DNA of 64,000 nucleotides from Firmicutes bacterium OM04-13BH (GTDB taxonomy: Bacteria > Bacillota > Clostridia > Lachnospirales > Lachnospiraceae), in assembly GCA_003481745.1 (NCBI GenBank), contig QULP01000003.1, positions 124,001 through 188,000 on the forward strand. Reading direction: 5' to 3'. The position numbers and the translations under genes were made by a program. Each line of letters starts with the position of its first letter. Within the stretch, counting starts at the first letter, position 1. The notes below the pieces were generated by a model that was given only the letters and a program-made list of their open reading frames with translations, was not told the origin of the DNA and did not search any database. Positions 1 to 9,059 of the stretch are shown in pieces.

Positions 1-2400
1 TGTTTTCTTTGCAGTATCAGAGATGGTACGTGCCGGATAAACAGAAATACTGTCGCCAGAATGGATACCGGCTCTCTCGATATGTTCCATGATACCAGGA
101 ATCAAAATATCCTGTCCATCACAGATTGCATCGACTTCGATTTCTTTTCCCTGAAGATACTTATCAACCAGAATCGGGTGTTCCTGTGCAATTCGATTGA
201 TGATTCCGATATACTGTTCCACGTCTTCATCGTTGATTGCAATCTGCATACCCTGACCGCCAAGTACATAAGAAGGACGAACTAAAACCGGATATCCCAG
301 CTCATGTGCTGCCTGTTTTGCTTCTTCTGCTGTATATACTGTATGCCCCTGTGGTCTTGGAATATGACACTCTTCAAGAATCTTATCAAAGAGTTCACGG
401 TCCTCTGCCGCATCTACATCTTCTGCAGATGTTCCAAGAATCGGAACACCCATCTTCATCAAGGCCTCTGTCAATTTGATTGCTGTCTGTCCACCAAACT
501 GAACCACTGCTCCGTCCGGTTTTTCGACATTTACTACATTTTCTACATCTTCCGGTGTTAATGGCTCGAAATACAGTTTATCTGCAATATCAAAGTCTGT
601 ACTTACGGTTTCCGGATTGTTGTTGATAATAATAGTTTCATAGTTTTCCTTCTTAAATGCCCAGGTACAATGTACAGAACAGAAGTCGAACTCGATACCC
701 TGTCCAATACGGATTGGTCCGGAACCAAGTACCAGTACTTTTTTCTTTGTTGTCTCACCAACCGCTTCATTTTCTCCACCATATACAGCATAGTAGTATG
801 GTGTTTCTGCTGCAAACTCTGCTGCACAGGTATCTACCATCTTATAAGCAGCGGTGATATTCCATTCTTTTCTTAATGCTTTGATTTCATCTTCTGTCTT
901 CCCTGTGATACGTGCAATGACATTGTCCGGGAATTCGATTCTCTTTGCCTCACGCAGTAAGTCTTCTGTTAATTCCTGTTCTCTTAACGCCTGTTCCATT
1001 TCTACAAGAATTGCAAGTTTATCGATGAACCAGATGTCAATCTTTGTAATTGCATGAATTTCTTCATAAGAAATGCCTTTTCTGATTGCTTCTGCAATTC
1101 TCCAGATTCTCATATCATCGACAATTTTTAATTCTTCGATTAATTCTTCTGTTGTCAAGTTTGAAAAGTCATAAGACATAAGACTGTCTACATGCTGTTC
1201 CAGAGAACGGATGGCTTTCATTAATGCACCTTCAAAGTTATTGCAGATGCTCATAACTTCTCCGGTTGCTTTCATCTGTGTAGTTAAAGTTCTCTTTGCA
1301 CTGATAAATTTATCGAATGGCAGACGCGGAATCTTTACAACACAGTAGTCCAGCATCGGCTCGAAACTTGCATAAGTTTTTCCTGTAATTGCATTTGGAA
1401 TTTCATCAAGTGTATAACCAAGTGCAATTTTTGCTGCAACTTTTGCAATCGGGTATCCGGTTGCCTTAGAAGCTAGTGCAGAAGAACGTGAAACTCGCGG
1501 ATTTACTTCGATAACACAATATTCAAAGCTATCCGGATTTAATGCATACTGTACGTTACATCCACCTGTAATTCCAAGTTCTGTAATGATATTGAGTGCA
1601 GAAGTACGAAGCATCTGATACTCTTTATCACCAAGAGTCTGAGATGGTGCAACTACGATACTGTCACCGGTATGAACACCAACCGGATCAATGTTTTCCA
1701 TGTTACAAACGGTAATACAATTTCCTGCACTGTCACGCATTACTTCGTATTCAATTTCTTTCCATCCTGCGATACAACGTTCTACTAAAACTTCTCCAAC
1801 ACGAGAAAGACGCAGACCATTTTCCAGAATTTCTACTAACTGTTCTTCATTATAAGCGATACCTCCACCGCTTCCACCAAGAGTATAAGCCGGACGAAGC
1901 ACAACTGGATAACCGATCTTATTCGTAAACTCAATACCTGCTTCTACACTACGTACAACTAAAGATGCTGCAACCGGCTCTCCGATTTTTTCCATGGTAT
2001 CTTTAAATTCCTGACGGTCTTCCGCTTTTTTGATTGTCTGGGAAGTCGTACCGATCAGACGTACATGATGTTCTTTTAAGAATCCTCTTTCTTCAAGTTC
2101 CATTGCAAGGTTTAATCCTGCCTGTCCACCAAGAGTCGGAAGCACACTGTCCGGTTTTTCTTTCATAATTAACTGCTCTACCACTTCAACGGTAAGCGGT
2201 TCAATATAAACGCGGTCTGCAATATCTTTATCTGTCATGATGGTTGCCGGATTGGAGTTTAAGAGTACAACTTCAATTCCTTCTTCTTTCAAGGAACGGC
2301 AAGCCTGTGTTCCCGCATAGTCAAACTCTGCTGCCTGTCCGATTACAATCGGGCCGGAGCCGATTACAAGTACTTTTTTAATATCCTGAATCTTCGGCAT
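1..2400 (-). CDS. carB: Carbamoyl-phosphate synthase large subunit, C-terminal part beyond the window edge
   Basis: Makes carbamoyl phosphate from bicarbonate, ammonia delivered by CarA, and two ATP, for pyrimidines and arginine. The reading frame is open from the ATG at 2400 to base 1, about 800 of the usual ~1,070 residues. Two homologous synthetase halves are visible. Each opens with a nucleotide-fold motif: [13 protein letters not shown] near residue 10 and [13 protein letters not shown] near residue 560. The first ATP-grasp half carries a glycine-rich GGSGGG loop near residue 175. The rest of the second ATP-grasp domain and the allosteric MGS domain lie outside the window. The start codon overlaps the carA stop by one base (TAATG), so the two are translationally coupled. 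Confidence 0.97.
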   Translation of the reverse strand, partial: MPKIQDIKKVLVIGSGPIVIGQAAEFDYAGTQACRSLKEEGIEVVLLNSNPATIMTDKDIADRVYIEPLTVEVVEQLIMKEKPDSVLPTLGGQAGLNLAMELEERGFLKEHHVRLIGTTSQTIKKAEDRQEFKDTMEKIGEPVAASLVVRSVEAGIEFTNKIGYPVVLRPAYTLGGSGGGIAYNEEQLVEILENGLRLSRVGEVLVERCIAGWKEIEYEVMRDSAGNCITVCNMENIDPVGVHTGDSIVVAPSQTLGDKEYQMLRTSALNIITELGITGGCNVQYALNPDSFEYCVIEVNPRVSRSSALASKATGYPIAKVAAKIALGYTLDEIPNAITGKTYASFEPMLDYCVVKIPRLPFDKFISAKRTLTTQMKATGEVMSICNNFEGALMKAIRSLEQHVDSLMSYDFSNLTTEELIEELKIVDDMRIWRIAEAIRKGISYEEIHAITKIDIWFIDKLAILVEMEQALREQELTEDLLREAKRIEFPDNVIARITGKTEDEIKALRKEWNITAAYKMVDTCAAEFAAETPYYYAVYGGENEAVGETTKKKVLVLGSGPIRIGQGIEFDFCSVHCTWAFKKENYETIIINNNPETVSTDFDIADKLYFEPLTPEDVENVVNVEKPDGAVVQFGGQTAIKLTEALMKMGVPILGTSAEDVDAAEDRELFDKILEECHIPRPQGHTVYTAEEAKQAAHELGYPVLVRPSYVLGGQGMQIAINDEDVEQYIGIINRIAQEHPILVDKYLQGKEIEVDAICDGQDILIPGIMEHIERAGIHSGDSISVYPARTISDTAKKT

Positions 2401-3473
2401 TATTTGCTTTCCTCCATCATCTTCATAAATCTGTCAAATAAGTATCCTGAATCCTGTGGTCCCGGGCATGCTTCCGGATGGAACTGTACGGTAAAAATAT
2501 TCTTTCCGATATATTTCAGTCCTTCGTTCGTCTTATCATTTACATTTTCAAATGCCGGCACTGCCACATTTTGGTCTAAGGTATCTGTATCTACCATATA
2601 ACCATGGTTCTGAGAAGAAATATAAACTCTTCCGGTTTCCAAATCTTTTACCGGATGATTTCCTCCTCTGTGTCCGTATTTCATCTTCTTGGTATCTGCA
2701 CCTGTTGCTAATGCCATTAACTGATGTCCAAGGCAGATTGCAAAAATCGGAACTTCTGAATCATAAAGTTTCTTTACTTCTTTTATAATGGAAACACATT
2801 CTTTCGGGTCCCCAGGTCCGTTTGAGAGCATAATTCCGTCCGGATTGCTCTTTAAGATTTCTTCAGCTGGTGTTGCTGCAGGATAAATTGTCACTTCGCA
2901 TCCTCTCTCATTTAAGGATTTCGCGATGTTTTCTTTTGCACCAAAGTCAAGCAGTGCAACTTTTGGACCATTTCCTTTTAAAACATGTTTTTCTTCGCAG
3001 GTAACCCGCTCAACTACTTTTCCGGTTGTATATTCTTTTAATTTCGGAATAATCTCATCCAGATTGTAGCTTTCATTCGTTGTAATCATACCATTCATGG
3101 TACCTTTTTCTCTTAAGATTTTTGTCAGTGCTCTTGTGTCGATTCCGGCAATTCCCGGAATATCATACTTCTTAAGAAAGTTTTGAACTGTATCTTCACA
3201 GCGGAAATTACTTGGAATTCGTGATAATTCTCTGACGATGTAACCATCTGGCCACGGTCTCAAAGACTCCTGGTCTTCGTGGCAGATGCCATAGTTACCA
3301 ATTAACGGATATGTCATGCAGACAGCCTGTCCGGCATAAGAAGGGTCCGTAAGGACTTCAAGATAACCTGTCATAGATGTATTAAAGACTATCTCACTAA
3401 TAATTTCTTTTTTCGACCCAATGCTGGTGCCGGTAAAGACGGTGCCGTCTTCCAGTATCAAAAATGCTTTCAT
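2400..3473 (-). CDS. carA: Carbamoyl-phosphate synthase small (glutaminase) subunit
   Basis: Hydrolyses glutamine and passes ammonia to CarB. At 357 aa it has normal family length. The N-terminal CPSase small-chain domain covers about residues 1-150 and the class I glutamine amidotransferase domain about 170-357. The catalytic triad is visible: nucleophile Cys247 in AICLGHQ, with His332 and Glu334 in [10 protein letters not shown]. The start follows a GGAAAGGGAG ribosome site. The genes are ordered carA-carB with a one-base overlap. A promoter candidate lies about 75 bases upstream. I found no obvious PyrR-binding attenuator in the leader. Confidence 0.97.
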   Translation of the reverse strand: MKAFLILEDGTVFTGTSIGSKKEIISEIVFNTSMTGYLEVLTDPSYAGQAVCMTYPLIGNYGICHEDQESLRPWPDGYIVRELSRIPSNFRCEDTVQNFLKKYDIPGIAGIDTRALTKILREKGTMNGMITTNESYNLDEIIPKLKEYTTGKVVERVTCEEKHVLKGNGPKVALLDFGAKENIAKSLNERGCEVTIYPAATPAEEILKSNPDGIMLSNGPGDPKECVSIIKEVKKLYDSEVPIFAICLGHQLMALATGADTKKMKYGHRGGNHPVKDLETGRVYISSQNHGYMVDTDTLDQNVAVPAFENVNDKTNEGLKYIGKNIFTVQFHPEACPGPQDSGYLFDRFMKMMEESK

Positions 3474-3546
3474 TTTTTCACCTGTCTCCCTTTCCTATTT
3501 CTTGCTGTTAGTTTACGGGTTTCCTATTTTTCCCCAAATTGTAAAA

Positions 3547-3575
3547 AGTGTATCACAAGATATTTCATTTTTCAA
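3547..3575 (-). promoter_or_regulatory. Promoter candidate for carA-carB
   Basis: On the minus strand, TTGAAA (3570-3575) is separated by 17 bases from TACACT (3547-3552). A TG one base before the -10 box makes it an extended -10. The predicted transcript start is about 65 bases before the carA ATG. Seen directly in sequence; use in the cell is inferred. Confidence 0.6.
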
Positions 3576-3693
3576 CCTTTTTTTCTATATTTTTTACAGT
3601 TTTAAAATTTTTTATCTTCTGCTCACTTTTTCCTGTTCCCTCAGACAATCAGCCACAAAGATAAGTTCCGTAAATATTCTGAGATTACTTTAT

Positions 3694-3699
3694 ATTATA
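3694..3699 (-). promoter_or_regulatory. Second -10 candidate upstream of carA
   Basis: A perfect TATAAT preceded by TGG (extended -10, TGnTATAAT) lies on the minus strand about 220 bases before carA. There is no good -35 at 17 bases. It could give a longer carA leader or be a decoy in A/T-rich DNA. Confidence 0.35.
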
Positions 3700-3744
3700 C
3701 CACATCTCTTTTTATCTTTTTCGATTATTTTTTTCAAAATAGTC

Positions 3745-3773
3745 TTGACTTTTTTTGCATATTATTGTATAGT
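3745..3773 (+). promoter_or_regulatory. Promoter of first tRNA-Leu gene
   Basis: TTGACT (3745-3750), a 17-base spacer and TATAGT (3768-3773) precede the first tRNA-Leu by 40 bases. The second tRNA copy has the same arrangement, which supports function. Confidence 0.75.
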
Positions 3774-3797
3774 ATTCCTCGTGCTTACAAAAGCGCA

Positions 3798-3917
3798 AAC
3801 TTAATAACAGATGCAGGAGTGGCGGAATTGGCAGACGCGCAGGCTTCAGGTGCCTGTGGTAGCAATATCGTGTGGGTTCAAGTCCCATCTCCTGCATCCT
3901 TTTTTTATTCTTTTTTA
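3798..3917 (+). repeat. First copy of a 120-bp tandem repeat containing tRNA-Leu
   Basis: Bases 3798-3917 are identical, by eye, to 4031-4150, an offset of 233. The repeat covers AACTTAATAACAG before the tRNA, the whole tRNA and the T-rich tail after it. Upstream of it the two copies share only the promoter elements and diverge in the spacer. Confidence 0.85.
3813..3896 (+). tRNA. tRNA-Leu (anticodon CAG)
   Basis: 84 bases. The acceptor stem GCAGGAG pairs with CTCCTGC and the discriminator base is A; CCA is not encoded. The anticodon stem CAGGC/GCCTG holds loop TTCAGGT, giving anticodon CAG for CUG codons. A variable arm of class II length and a GGTTCAAGTCC T-arm are present. A T7 run follows at once and may end transcription. 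Translating this segment gives small false proteins, which were not annotated. Confidence 0.97.
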
Positions 3918-3978
3918 TTTTTACTTACGGATTGCAGGAATTTATTTTTATGAATTGCAGGAATTTTCCAAAAAAGTA

Positions 3979-4007
3979 TTGACATTTTCAACATACTATT
4001 GTATAGT
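3979..4007 (+). promoter_or_regulatory. Promoter of second tRNA-Leu gene
   Basis: Consensus TTGACA (3979-3984), a 17-base spacer and TATAGT (4002-4007). It is closer to consensus than the promoter of the first copy. Confidence 0.8.
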
Positions 4008-4030
4008 ATTGCTTGTGTTCGCGAGAACAT

Positions 4031-4150
4031 AACTTAATAACAGATGCAGGAGTGGCGGAATTGGCAGACGCGCAGGCTTCAGGTGCCTGTGGTAGCAATA
4101 TCGTGTGGGTTCAAGTCCCATCTCCTGCATCCTTTTTTTATTCTTTTTTA
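4031..4150 (+). repeat. Second copy of the 120-bp tRNA-Leu tandem repeat
   Basis: Identical to 3798-3917. After both copies the short motif ATTGCAGGA recurs (near 3932, 3954 and 4163). It resembles the tRNA 5' end and could be debris of further copies. Confidence 0.85.
4046..4129 (+). tRNA. tRNA-Leu (anticodon CAG), second copy
   Basis: Identical in sequence to the tRNA at 3813-3896, with the same acceptor stem, CAG anticodon and T-arm. Two identical copies with separate promoters suggest a dosage increase for CUG decoding. Confidence 0.97.
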
Positions 4151-4157
4151 GAATTTT

Positions 4158-4186
4158 TTGGAATTGCAGGATTATCGTTCCATTAT
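4158..4186 (+). promoter_or_regulatory. Weak promoter candidate for the MerR-methyltransferase gene
   Basis: TTGGAA (4158-4163), 17 bases, CATTAT (4181-4186), 38 bases before the ATG. Half-sites TGGAA and TTCCA flank the spacer, as expected for a self-binding MerR operator, but the match is short. Read-through from the tRNA is an alternative. Confidence 0.3.
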
Positions 4187-4223
4187 CTTGGATTTCTTAT
4201 ATTTTTTATGGAGGACTTTTCTT

Positions 4224-5405
4224 ATGAAACTGCCAGGTTATTATTCTTCAGGGCAGTTTGCCCGCATGGCAAATGTCTCTGTACGCACGATTCGATTCTA
4301 TGATAAACAAAACATTTTAAAACCTTCTTATGTGACGCCAGCCGGTGCACGTTTCTATACGGACTCTGATTTTGCCCGTCTCCAGCAGATTCTACTGTTA
4401 AAATATCTTGGTTTTTCCCTCGACGATATTCGTGAAATGACCATCGACGATTCTGATTATCTCTTTCTGTTAAACTCCCTTAATCTTCAAAAGAAATTAA
4501 TCCAGGACCAGATTGAACAGATGCAGCTTGTAGAAAGTGCAATCGAAGATACCGTCCGAGTAATTGAAAAGGAACACCAAATTGACTGGAGCCAGATGCT
4601 TGACCTGATTCATTTAACAAATATGGAAAAAAGTCTCAAATCTCAATATCAGAATGCTTCCAATATTTCCAGCCGAATTCGTCTGCACAAGGAATATTCT
4701 ACCAATTCAAAAGGCTGGTTTCCGTGGATTTTTGAACATTGCAATTTAAAGCCCAATGAGCGGGTACTTGAAATTGGCTGTGGAAATGGAGCATTATGGA
4801 CAGAAAATCTGAATCATATCCCATCGAACCTCTCTATTTTATTATCGGATGTTTCAGATGGAATGTTACGAGATGCCAGAAGAAACCTGCCGTCCGGTGA
4901 TAAGCGGTTTTCCTTTGCCTGTTTTGACTGTCATTCTTTTCCGTCTTCGCTTTCTGCCTTTGATTTAATTATCGCAAACCATGTTCTGTTTTACTGCAAT
5001 GATTTACCAAAAGTTTTTAAGCAGATTCAAAGAGCATTAAAAAAAGGCGGTCATTTTCTCTGCAGTACCTATGGAAAGCACCACATGATTGAAATCAGTG
5101 AACTCGTTCAGGAATTTGACAGCCGGATTGTCTTATCTGCGGAAAAATTATATGAACAGTTCGGGCTTGAAAATGGAGAAGCACTTTTAAAGCCTTACTT
5201 TTCTGACGTTCAGTGTATCCGATATGAAGATTCGATTGAGCTTGACCGTGCCGAACCTTTAATTGAGTACATTCTTTCCTGTCATGGAAATCAAAACCAG
5301 ATGTTATTGGAACGTTACCATGAGTTTCGCAGCTTTGTTGAGAAAAAAACCTCAAATGGATTTCACATTACAAAAGACGTCGGAATTTTTTTATGCACTT
5401 TTTAA
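4224..5405 (+). CDS. MerR-family regulator fused to a SAM-dependent methyltransferase
   Basis: 393 aa if started at the ATG at 4224, which has GGAGG 9 bases upstream. An upstream in-frame ATG at 4158 has no ribosome site and adds only 22 residues. Residues 6-75 form a MerR winged helix-turn-helix with the typical VSVRTIRFYDKQNILKP and YTDSDFARLQQI motifs. Residues about 80-120 are a dimerisation helix. From residue 180 there is a class I methyltransferase with motif I VLEIGCGNGALW and a later FDLIIANHVLFY segment. MerR proteins sense a ligand through the C-terminal domain, so the methyltransferase fold may act as sensor or as enzyme; the substrate is unknown. It lies directly before the rhamnose genes on the same strand, which does not prove a link. 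Confidence 0.85.
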   Translation: MKLPGYYSSGQFARMANVSVRTIRFYDKQNILKPSYVTPAGARFYTDSDFARLQQILLLKYLGFSLDDIREMTIDDSDYLFLLNSLNLQKKLIQDQIEQMQLVESAIEDTVRVIEKEHQIDWSQMLDLIHLTNMEKSLKSQYQNASNISSRIRLHKEYSTNSKGWFPWIFEHCNLKPNERVLEIGCGNGALWTENLNHIPSNLSILLSDVSDGMLRDARRNLPSGDKRFSFACFDCHSFPSSLSAFDLIIANHVLFYCNDLPKVFKQIQRALKKGGHFLCSTYGKHHMIEISELVQEFDSRIVLSAEKLYEQFGLENGEALLKPYFSDVQCIRYEDSIELDRAEPLIEYILSCHGNQNQMLLERYHEFRSFVEKKTSNGFHITKDVGIFLCTF

Positions 5406-5413
5406 AAAAACTC

Positions 5414-5444
5414 TTGAAGGTGACCTTACGTCATCTTTTATAAT
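5414..5444 (+). promoter_or_regulatory. Promoter candidate for the rfbABDC operon
   Basis: TATAAT at 5439-5444 with TTGAAG at 5414-5419. The spacer is 19 bases, longer than ideal. Between them lies TGACCTTACGTCA, a small inverted repeat (TGAC/GTCA) that could be an operator. The -10 is good and the -35 uncertain. Confidence 0.45.
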
Positions 5445-5512
5445 AGCATTATCAGAAACTACGAGACAAAAAGTAACATTAAACTACCTCTTTTAAGAAA
5501 GGAGATTTTCAC

Positions 5513-6409
5513 ATGAAGGGAATTATTTTAGCCGGTGGTTCCGGAACCCGCCTCTATCCTTTAACTATGGTAACTTCTAAACAGCTGTTGCCAATTTATG
5601 ACAAACCGATGATTTACTATCCGATGTCCGTACTGATGAATGCCGGCATCCGTGATATCTTAATTATTTCTACTCCGCAGGATACTCCTCGTTTTAAGGA
5701 ACTCTTAGGCGACGGACATCAATTTGGAGTGCATCTGTCTTATGCCGTACAGCCAAGCCCGGATGGACTGGCACAGGCTTTTATTATCGGTGAGGACTTT
5801 ATCAAAGATGACACTGTCGCAATGGTGCTTGGAGACAACATTTTTGCAGGTCACGGTCTGAAAAAACGCTTAAAAGCCGCCGTTGAAAATGCAGAATCCG
5901 GAAAGGGTGCAACGGTATTTGGATACTATGTTGATGACCCGGAACGTTTCGGTATTGTTGAATTTAATCACGAAGGCAAAGCTGTTTCTATCGAAGAAAA
6001 ACCGGAACATCCAAAGAGCAATTACTGTGTCACAGGACTTTATTTCTATGACAACAAAGTAGTCGAATATGCAAAGAACTTAAAACCAAGTGCACGTGGT
6101 GAGCTTGAAATCACTGACTTAAACCGTATCTACTTAGAAAACGGTAACTTAAATGTTGAACTGCTTGGTCAAGGATTTACCTGGCTTGATACCGGCACAC
6201 ACGAAAGTCTGGTTGAGGCAACCAACTTTGTAAAAACCATGGAATCCCACCAACACAGAAAGATTGCCTGCCTTGAAGAAATCGCTTACTTAAATGGCTG
6301 GATTACCAAAGAAGAGGTTCTTAAAGTGTATGAAGTCTTAAAGAAAAACCAGTACGGACAATACTTAAAAGACGTACTCGATGGAAAATATTTAGACGTT
6401 TTACACTAA
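5513..6409 (+). CDS. rfbA: Glucose-1-phosphate thymidylyltransferase
   Basis: First step of dTDP-L-rhamnose synthesis: glucose-1-phosphate plus dTTP gives dTDP-glucose and pyrophosphate. 298 aa, normal length. The N-terminal nucleotidyltransferase loop [13 protein letters not shown] (residues 6-18), GLAQAF and the metal-site VLGDN are present. AAAGGAG precedes the ATG. It is followed at 36 bases by rfbB, as the first of four co-directional genes. Confidence 0.97.
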   Translation: MKGIILAGGSGTRLYPLTMVTSKQLLPIYDKPMIYYPMSVLMNAGIRDILIISTPQDTPRFKELLGDGHQFGVHLSYAVQPSPDGLAQAFIIGEDFIKDDTVAMVLGDNIFAGHGLKKRLKAAVENAESGKGATVFGYYVDDPERFGIVEFNHEGKAVSIEEKPEHPKSNYCVTGLYFYDNKVVEYAKNLKPSARGELEITDLNRIYLENGNLNVELLGQGFTWLDTGTHESLVEATNFVKTMESHQHRKIACLEEIAYLNGWITKEEVLKVYEVLKKNQYGQYLKDVLDGKYLDVLH

Positions 6410-6445
6410 TCATTATTCGCATCACGAAAAGGAGAATTTTAAATT

Positions 6446-7465
6446 ATGACAATTATTGTAACCGGCGGTGCCGGATTTATTGGAAGTAACTTTATTTTTC
6501 ATATGTTAGACAAATACCCGGATTATCGTATTGTCTGCTTAGACTGCTTAACTTATGCCGGAAATCTTTCAACACTGGAATCCGTTATGGAAAACCCAAA
6601 TTTCCGTTTTGTAAAAGAAAGCATCACAGACCGTGAAGCCGTTTATAAACTGTTTGAAGAAGAACATCCTGACATGGTTGTAAACTTTGCCGCTGAAAGC
6701 CATGTTGACCGTTCTATCGAAAATCCGGAAGTATTTCTTGATACAAACATCAAAGGTACTGCCGTCTTAATGGATGCCTGCCGTAAATATGGAATCAAAC
6801 GTTATCATCAGGTATCTACCGATGAAGTTTACGGAGACCTGCCACTTGACCGCCCAGACTTATTCTTTACAGAAGAAACTCCGATTCACACCAGCAGTCC
6901 TTACAGTTCTTCCAAAGCGGGCGCAGACTTATTGGTTCTTGCATACCACAGAACTTACGGACTTCCTGTTACCATCAGCCGTTGTTCTAACAACTACGGA
7001 CCATATCATTTTCCTGAAAAACTGATTCCGCTTATGATTGCAAATGCATTAAATGACAAACCGCTTCCGGTTTACGGAAAAGGTGAAAACGTAAGAGACT
7101 GGCTTTACGTGGAAGACCACTGCAAAGCAATCGATTTAATCATTCACAACGGACGTGTCGGTGAAGTTTACAACATCGGCGGACATAATGAGATGAAAAA
7201 CATTGATATTGTAAAAATTATCTGTAAAGAACTCGGAAAACCGGAAAGCCTGATTACTTATGTCACAGACAGAAAAGGACATGACATGCGCTACGCAATC
7301 GACCCGACCAAGATTCACAATGAACTGGGATGGCTTCCGGAAACCAAGTTTGCAGATGGAATCAAGAAAACAATCCAGTGGTATTTAGATAACAAAGAAT
7401 GGTGGGAAAATATCATTTCCGGTGAATATCAGAACTACTATGAAAAAATGTACGGAAACCGCTAA
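6446..7465 (+). CDS. rfbB: dTDP-glucose 4,6-dehydratase
   Basis: Converts dTDP-glucose to dTDP-4-keto-6-deoxyglucose with bound NAD. 339 aa. It is an extended SDR enzyme with NAD-binding GGAGFIGSNF (residues 7-16), the catalytic Thr125-Asp126-Glu127 and the Tyr153-xxx-Lys157 pair in SPYSSSK. AAAAGGAG precedes the ATG. Its product is also the substrate of the aminotransferase RffA encoded at 45246-46376, so this enzyme may feed two sugar pathways in the window. Confidence 0.97.
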   Translation: MTIIVTGGAGFIGSNFIFHMLDKYPDYRIVCLDCLTYAGNLSTLESVMENPNFRFVKESITDREAVYKLFEEEHPDMVVNFAAESHVDRSIENPEVFLDTNIKGTAVLMDACRKYGIKRYHQVSTDEVYGDLPLDRPDLFFTEETPIHTSSPYSSSKAGADLLVLAYHRTYGLPVTISRCSNNYGPYHFPEKLIPLMIANALNDKPLPVYGKGENVRDWLYVEDHCKAIDLIIHNGRVGEVYNIGGHNEMKNIDIVKIICKELGKPESLITYVTDRKGHDMRYAIDPTKIHNELGWLPETKFADGIKKTIQWYLDNKEWWENIISGEYQNYYEKMYGNR

Positions 7466-7487
7466 TTATTAAAGGAGGAAACCTTCC

Positions 7488-8384
7488 ATGAAAGTTTTAG
7501 TAACAGGTGTAAAAGGCCAGCTTGGATACGATACCGTAAATGAACTCAAAAAAAGAGGTCATACTCCAATCGGTGTTGATATCGAAGAAATGGATATCAC
7601 AGACTCTGCTTCTGTCAACCAGGTTATCAAAGAAGCAGCTCCGGATGCAGTGATTCACTGTGCCGCATGGACTGCGGTTGACGCCGCTGAAGATGAAGCA
7701 AATCAGCAAAAAGTTATGCTTGTAAATGGCACCGGAACTCAGAATATTGCCAATGTCTGCAAAGAACTTGGCATCAAAATGATGTATATTTCCACAGACT
7801 ATGTCTTTGACGGTCAGGGAGAAACTCCATGGGAACCGGACTGCAAGGACTACAAACCGTTAAATGTCTATGGAAAGAGTAAACTTGCCGGAGAACTTGC
7901 AGTATCGGAAACGCTTTCCAAATACTTCATCGTAAGAATTGCATGGGTATTTGGTTTAAACGGAAATAACTTTATTAAAACCATGCTCAAAGTTGGAAAA
8001 AATCATGATAAATTAACCGTAGTAAATGACCAGATTGGTACACCGACTTATACCTTTGACCTTGCCAGACTCTTAGTTGATATGATTGAAACAGAAAAAT
8101 ACGGTTACTATCATGCAACCAATGAGGGCGGTTACATCAGCTGGTATGATTTTGCCACAGAAATCTTCCGTCAGGCTTATGAAATCATGGGCGAGGAGGA
8201 GTATTCCAAAGAACATTTAACCGTAGCTCCTGTCACAACTGCCGAATATGGTATTTCCAAGGCAGCAAGACCGTTTAACAGCCGTCTTGACAAGGGCAAA
8301 TTAACCGCAAATGGTTTTGCACTCTTACCAACCTGGCAAGATGCATTAAACCGTTATCTTAAGGATTTAAAAACACAGGAGTAA
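7488..8384 (+). CDS. rfbD: dTDP-4-dehydrorhamnose reductase
   Basis: Last step to dTDP-L-rhamnose, reduction of the 4-keto group with NAD(P)H. 298 aa. It is an SDR with N-terminal GVKGQLGYD, a STDYVFDG motif near residue 103 and Tyr128-xxx-Lys132 in VYGKSKLAGE. The ribosome site AAAGGAGG is strong. Pathway order would be A-B-C-D; here D precedes C, a common arrangement. Confidence 0.96.
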   Translation: MKVLVTGVKGQLGYDTVNELKKRGHTPIGVDIEEMDITDSASVNQVIKEAAPDAVIHCAAWTAVDAAEDEANQQKVMLVNGTGTQNIANVCKELGIKMMYISTDYVFDGQGETPWEPDCKDYKPLNVYGKSKLAGELAVSETLSKYFIVRIAWVFGLNGNNFIKTMLKVGKNHDKLTVVNDQIGTPTYTFDLARLLVDMIETEKYGYYHATNEGGYISWYDFATEIFRQAYEIMGEEEYSKEHLTVAPVTTAEYGISKAARPFNSRLDKGKLTANGFALLPTWQDALNRYLKDLKTQE

Positions 8385-8389
8385 ATAAA

Positions 8390-8998
8390 ATGGGACAGAT
8401 TAAAGTTGAAAAAAATGCAGGTGGTATCGAAGGACTCTGTGTAATCGAACCGACTGTACATGGAGATGCCAGAGGATATTTCATGGAAACCTACAATCAG
8501 AAAGATATGATAGAAGCCGGACTTACCATGAATTTTGTACAGGACAATCAGTCCAGTTCTACCAAGGGAGTCTTACGTGGACTTCATTTCCAGAAAGAAT
8601 TTCCACAGGGCAAACTGGTGCGTGTGGTAAAAGGCTCTGTCTTTGATGTCGCCGTTGATTTAAGAAGTGACAGCAAGACTTATGGAAAATGGTTTGGTGT
8701 GGAACTGACCGAAGAGAACAAAAAACAGTTTTATATTCCGGAAGGCTTTGCACACGGATTTCTTGTATTAAGTGACATTGCAGAATTCTGCTACAAATGT
8801 ACTGATTTCTATCATCCGGGAGATGAAGGCGGTCTTGCATGGAACGACCCGAAAATCGGTATCAAATGGCCAAAATTAATCGGTACTTATAATGGCACTG
8901 CATCTTCTGAAGGCTATGTCTTAGAAGACGGCACTGCATTAAATTTAAGTGACAAAGACCAAAAATGGCTTGGGTTGGCAGATACCTTTAAATTTTAA
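8390..8998 (+). CDS. rfbC: dTDP-4-dehydrorhamnose 3,5-epimerase
   Basis: Epimerises dTDP-4-keto-6-deoxyglucose at C3 and C5. 202 aa, close to the usual ~185-200. A cupin fold is indicated by the active-site RGLHFQ (His66) and FYIPEGFAHGF motifs. It starts 5 bases after rfbD and ends the operon before a strong two-way terminator. Confidence 0.96.
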   Translation: MGQIKVEKNAGGIEGLCVIEPTVHGDARGYFMETYNQKDMIEAGLTMNFVQDNQSSSTKGVLRGLHFQKEFPQGKLVRVVKGSVFDVAVDLRSDSKTYGKWFGVELTEENKKQFYIPEGFAHGFLVLSDIAEFCYKCTDFYHPGDEGGLAWNDPKIGIKWPKLIGTYNGTASSEGYVLEDGTALNLSDKDQKWLGLADTFKF

Positions 8999-9020
8999 TT
9001 GTAATAACTTATAAAAAATA

Positions 9021-9059
9021 AAAAAAGAAAGAGGACAAATCGCCCTCTTTCTTTTTTTA
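9021..9059. terminator. Bidirectional Rho-independent terminator between rfbC and the rhamnan operon
   Basis: Inverted repeat AAAAAAGAAAGAGG / CCTCTTTCTTTTTT around a short loop, with an A-tract on one side and a T-tract on the other. It can stop both converging transcripts. The stop codon of the minus-strand gene at 9057 lies inside the T-tract. Confidence 0.85.

Noticed and set aside
3474..3690. PyrR attenuator or other riboswitch in the carA leader
   Set aside because: No PyrR-type hairpin pair or known aptamer core could be recognised; only promoters and a ribosome site are seen.
3765..4303. Small open frames giving VAELADAQASGACG-type peptides
   Set aside because: They are translations through the two tRNA-Leu genes and are not proteins.
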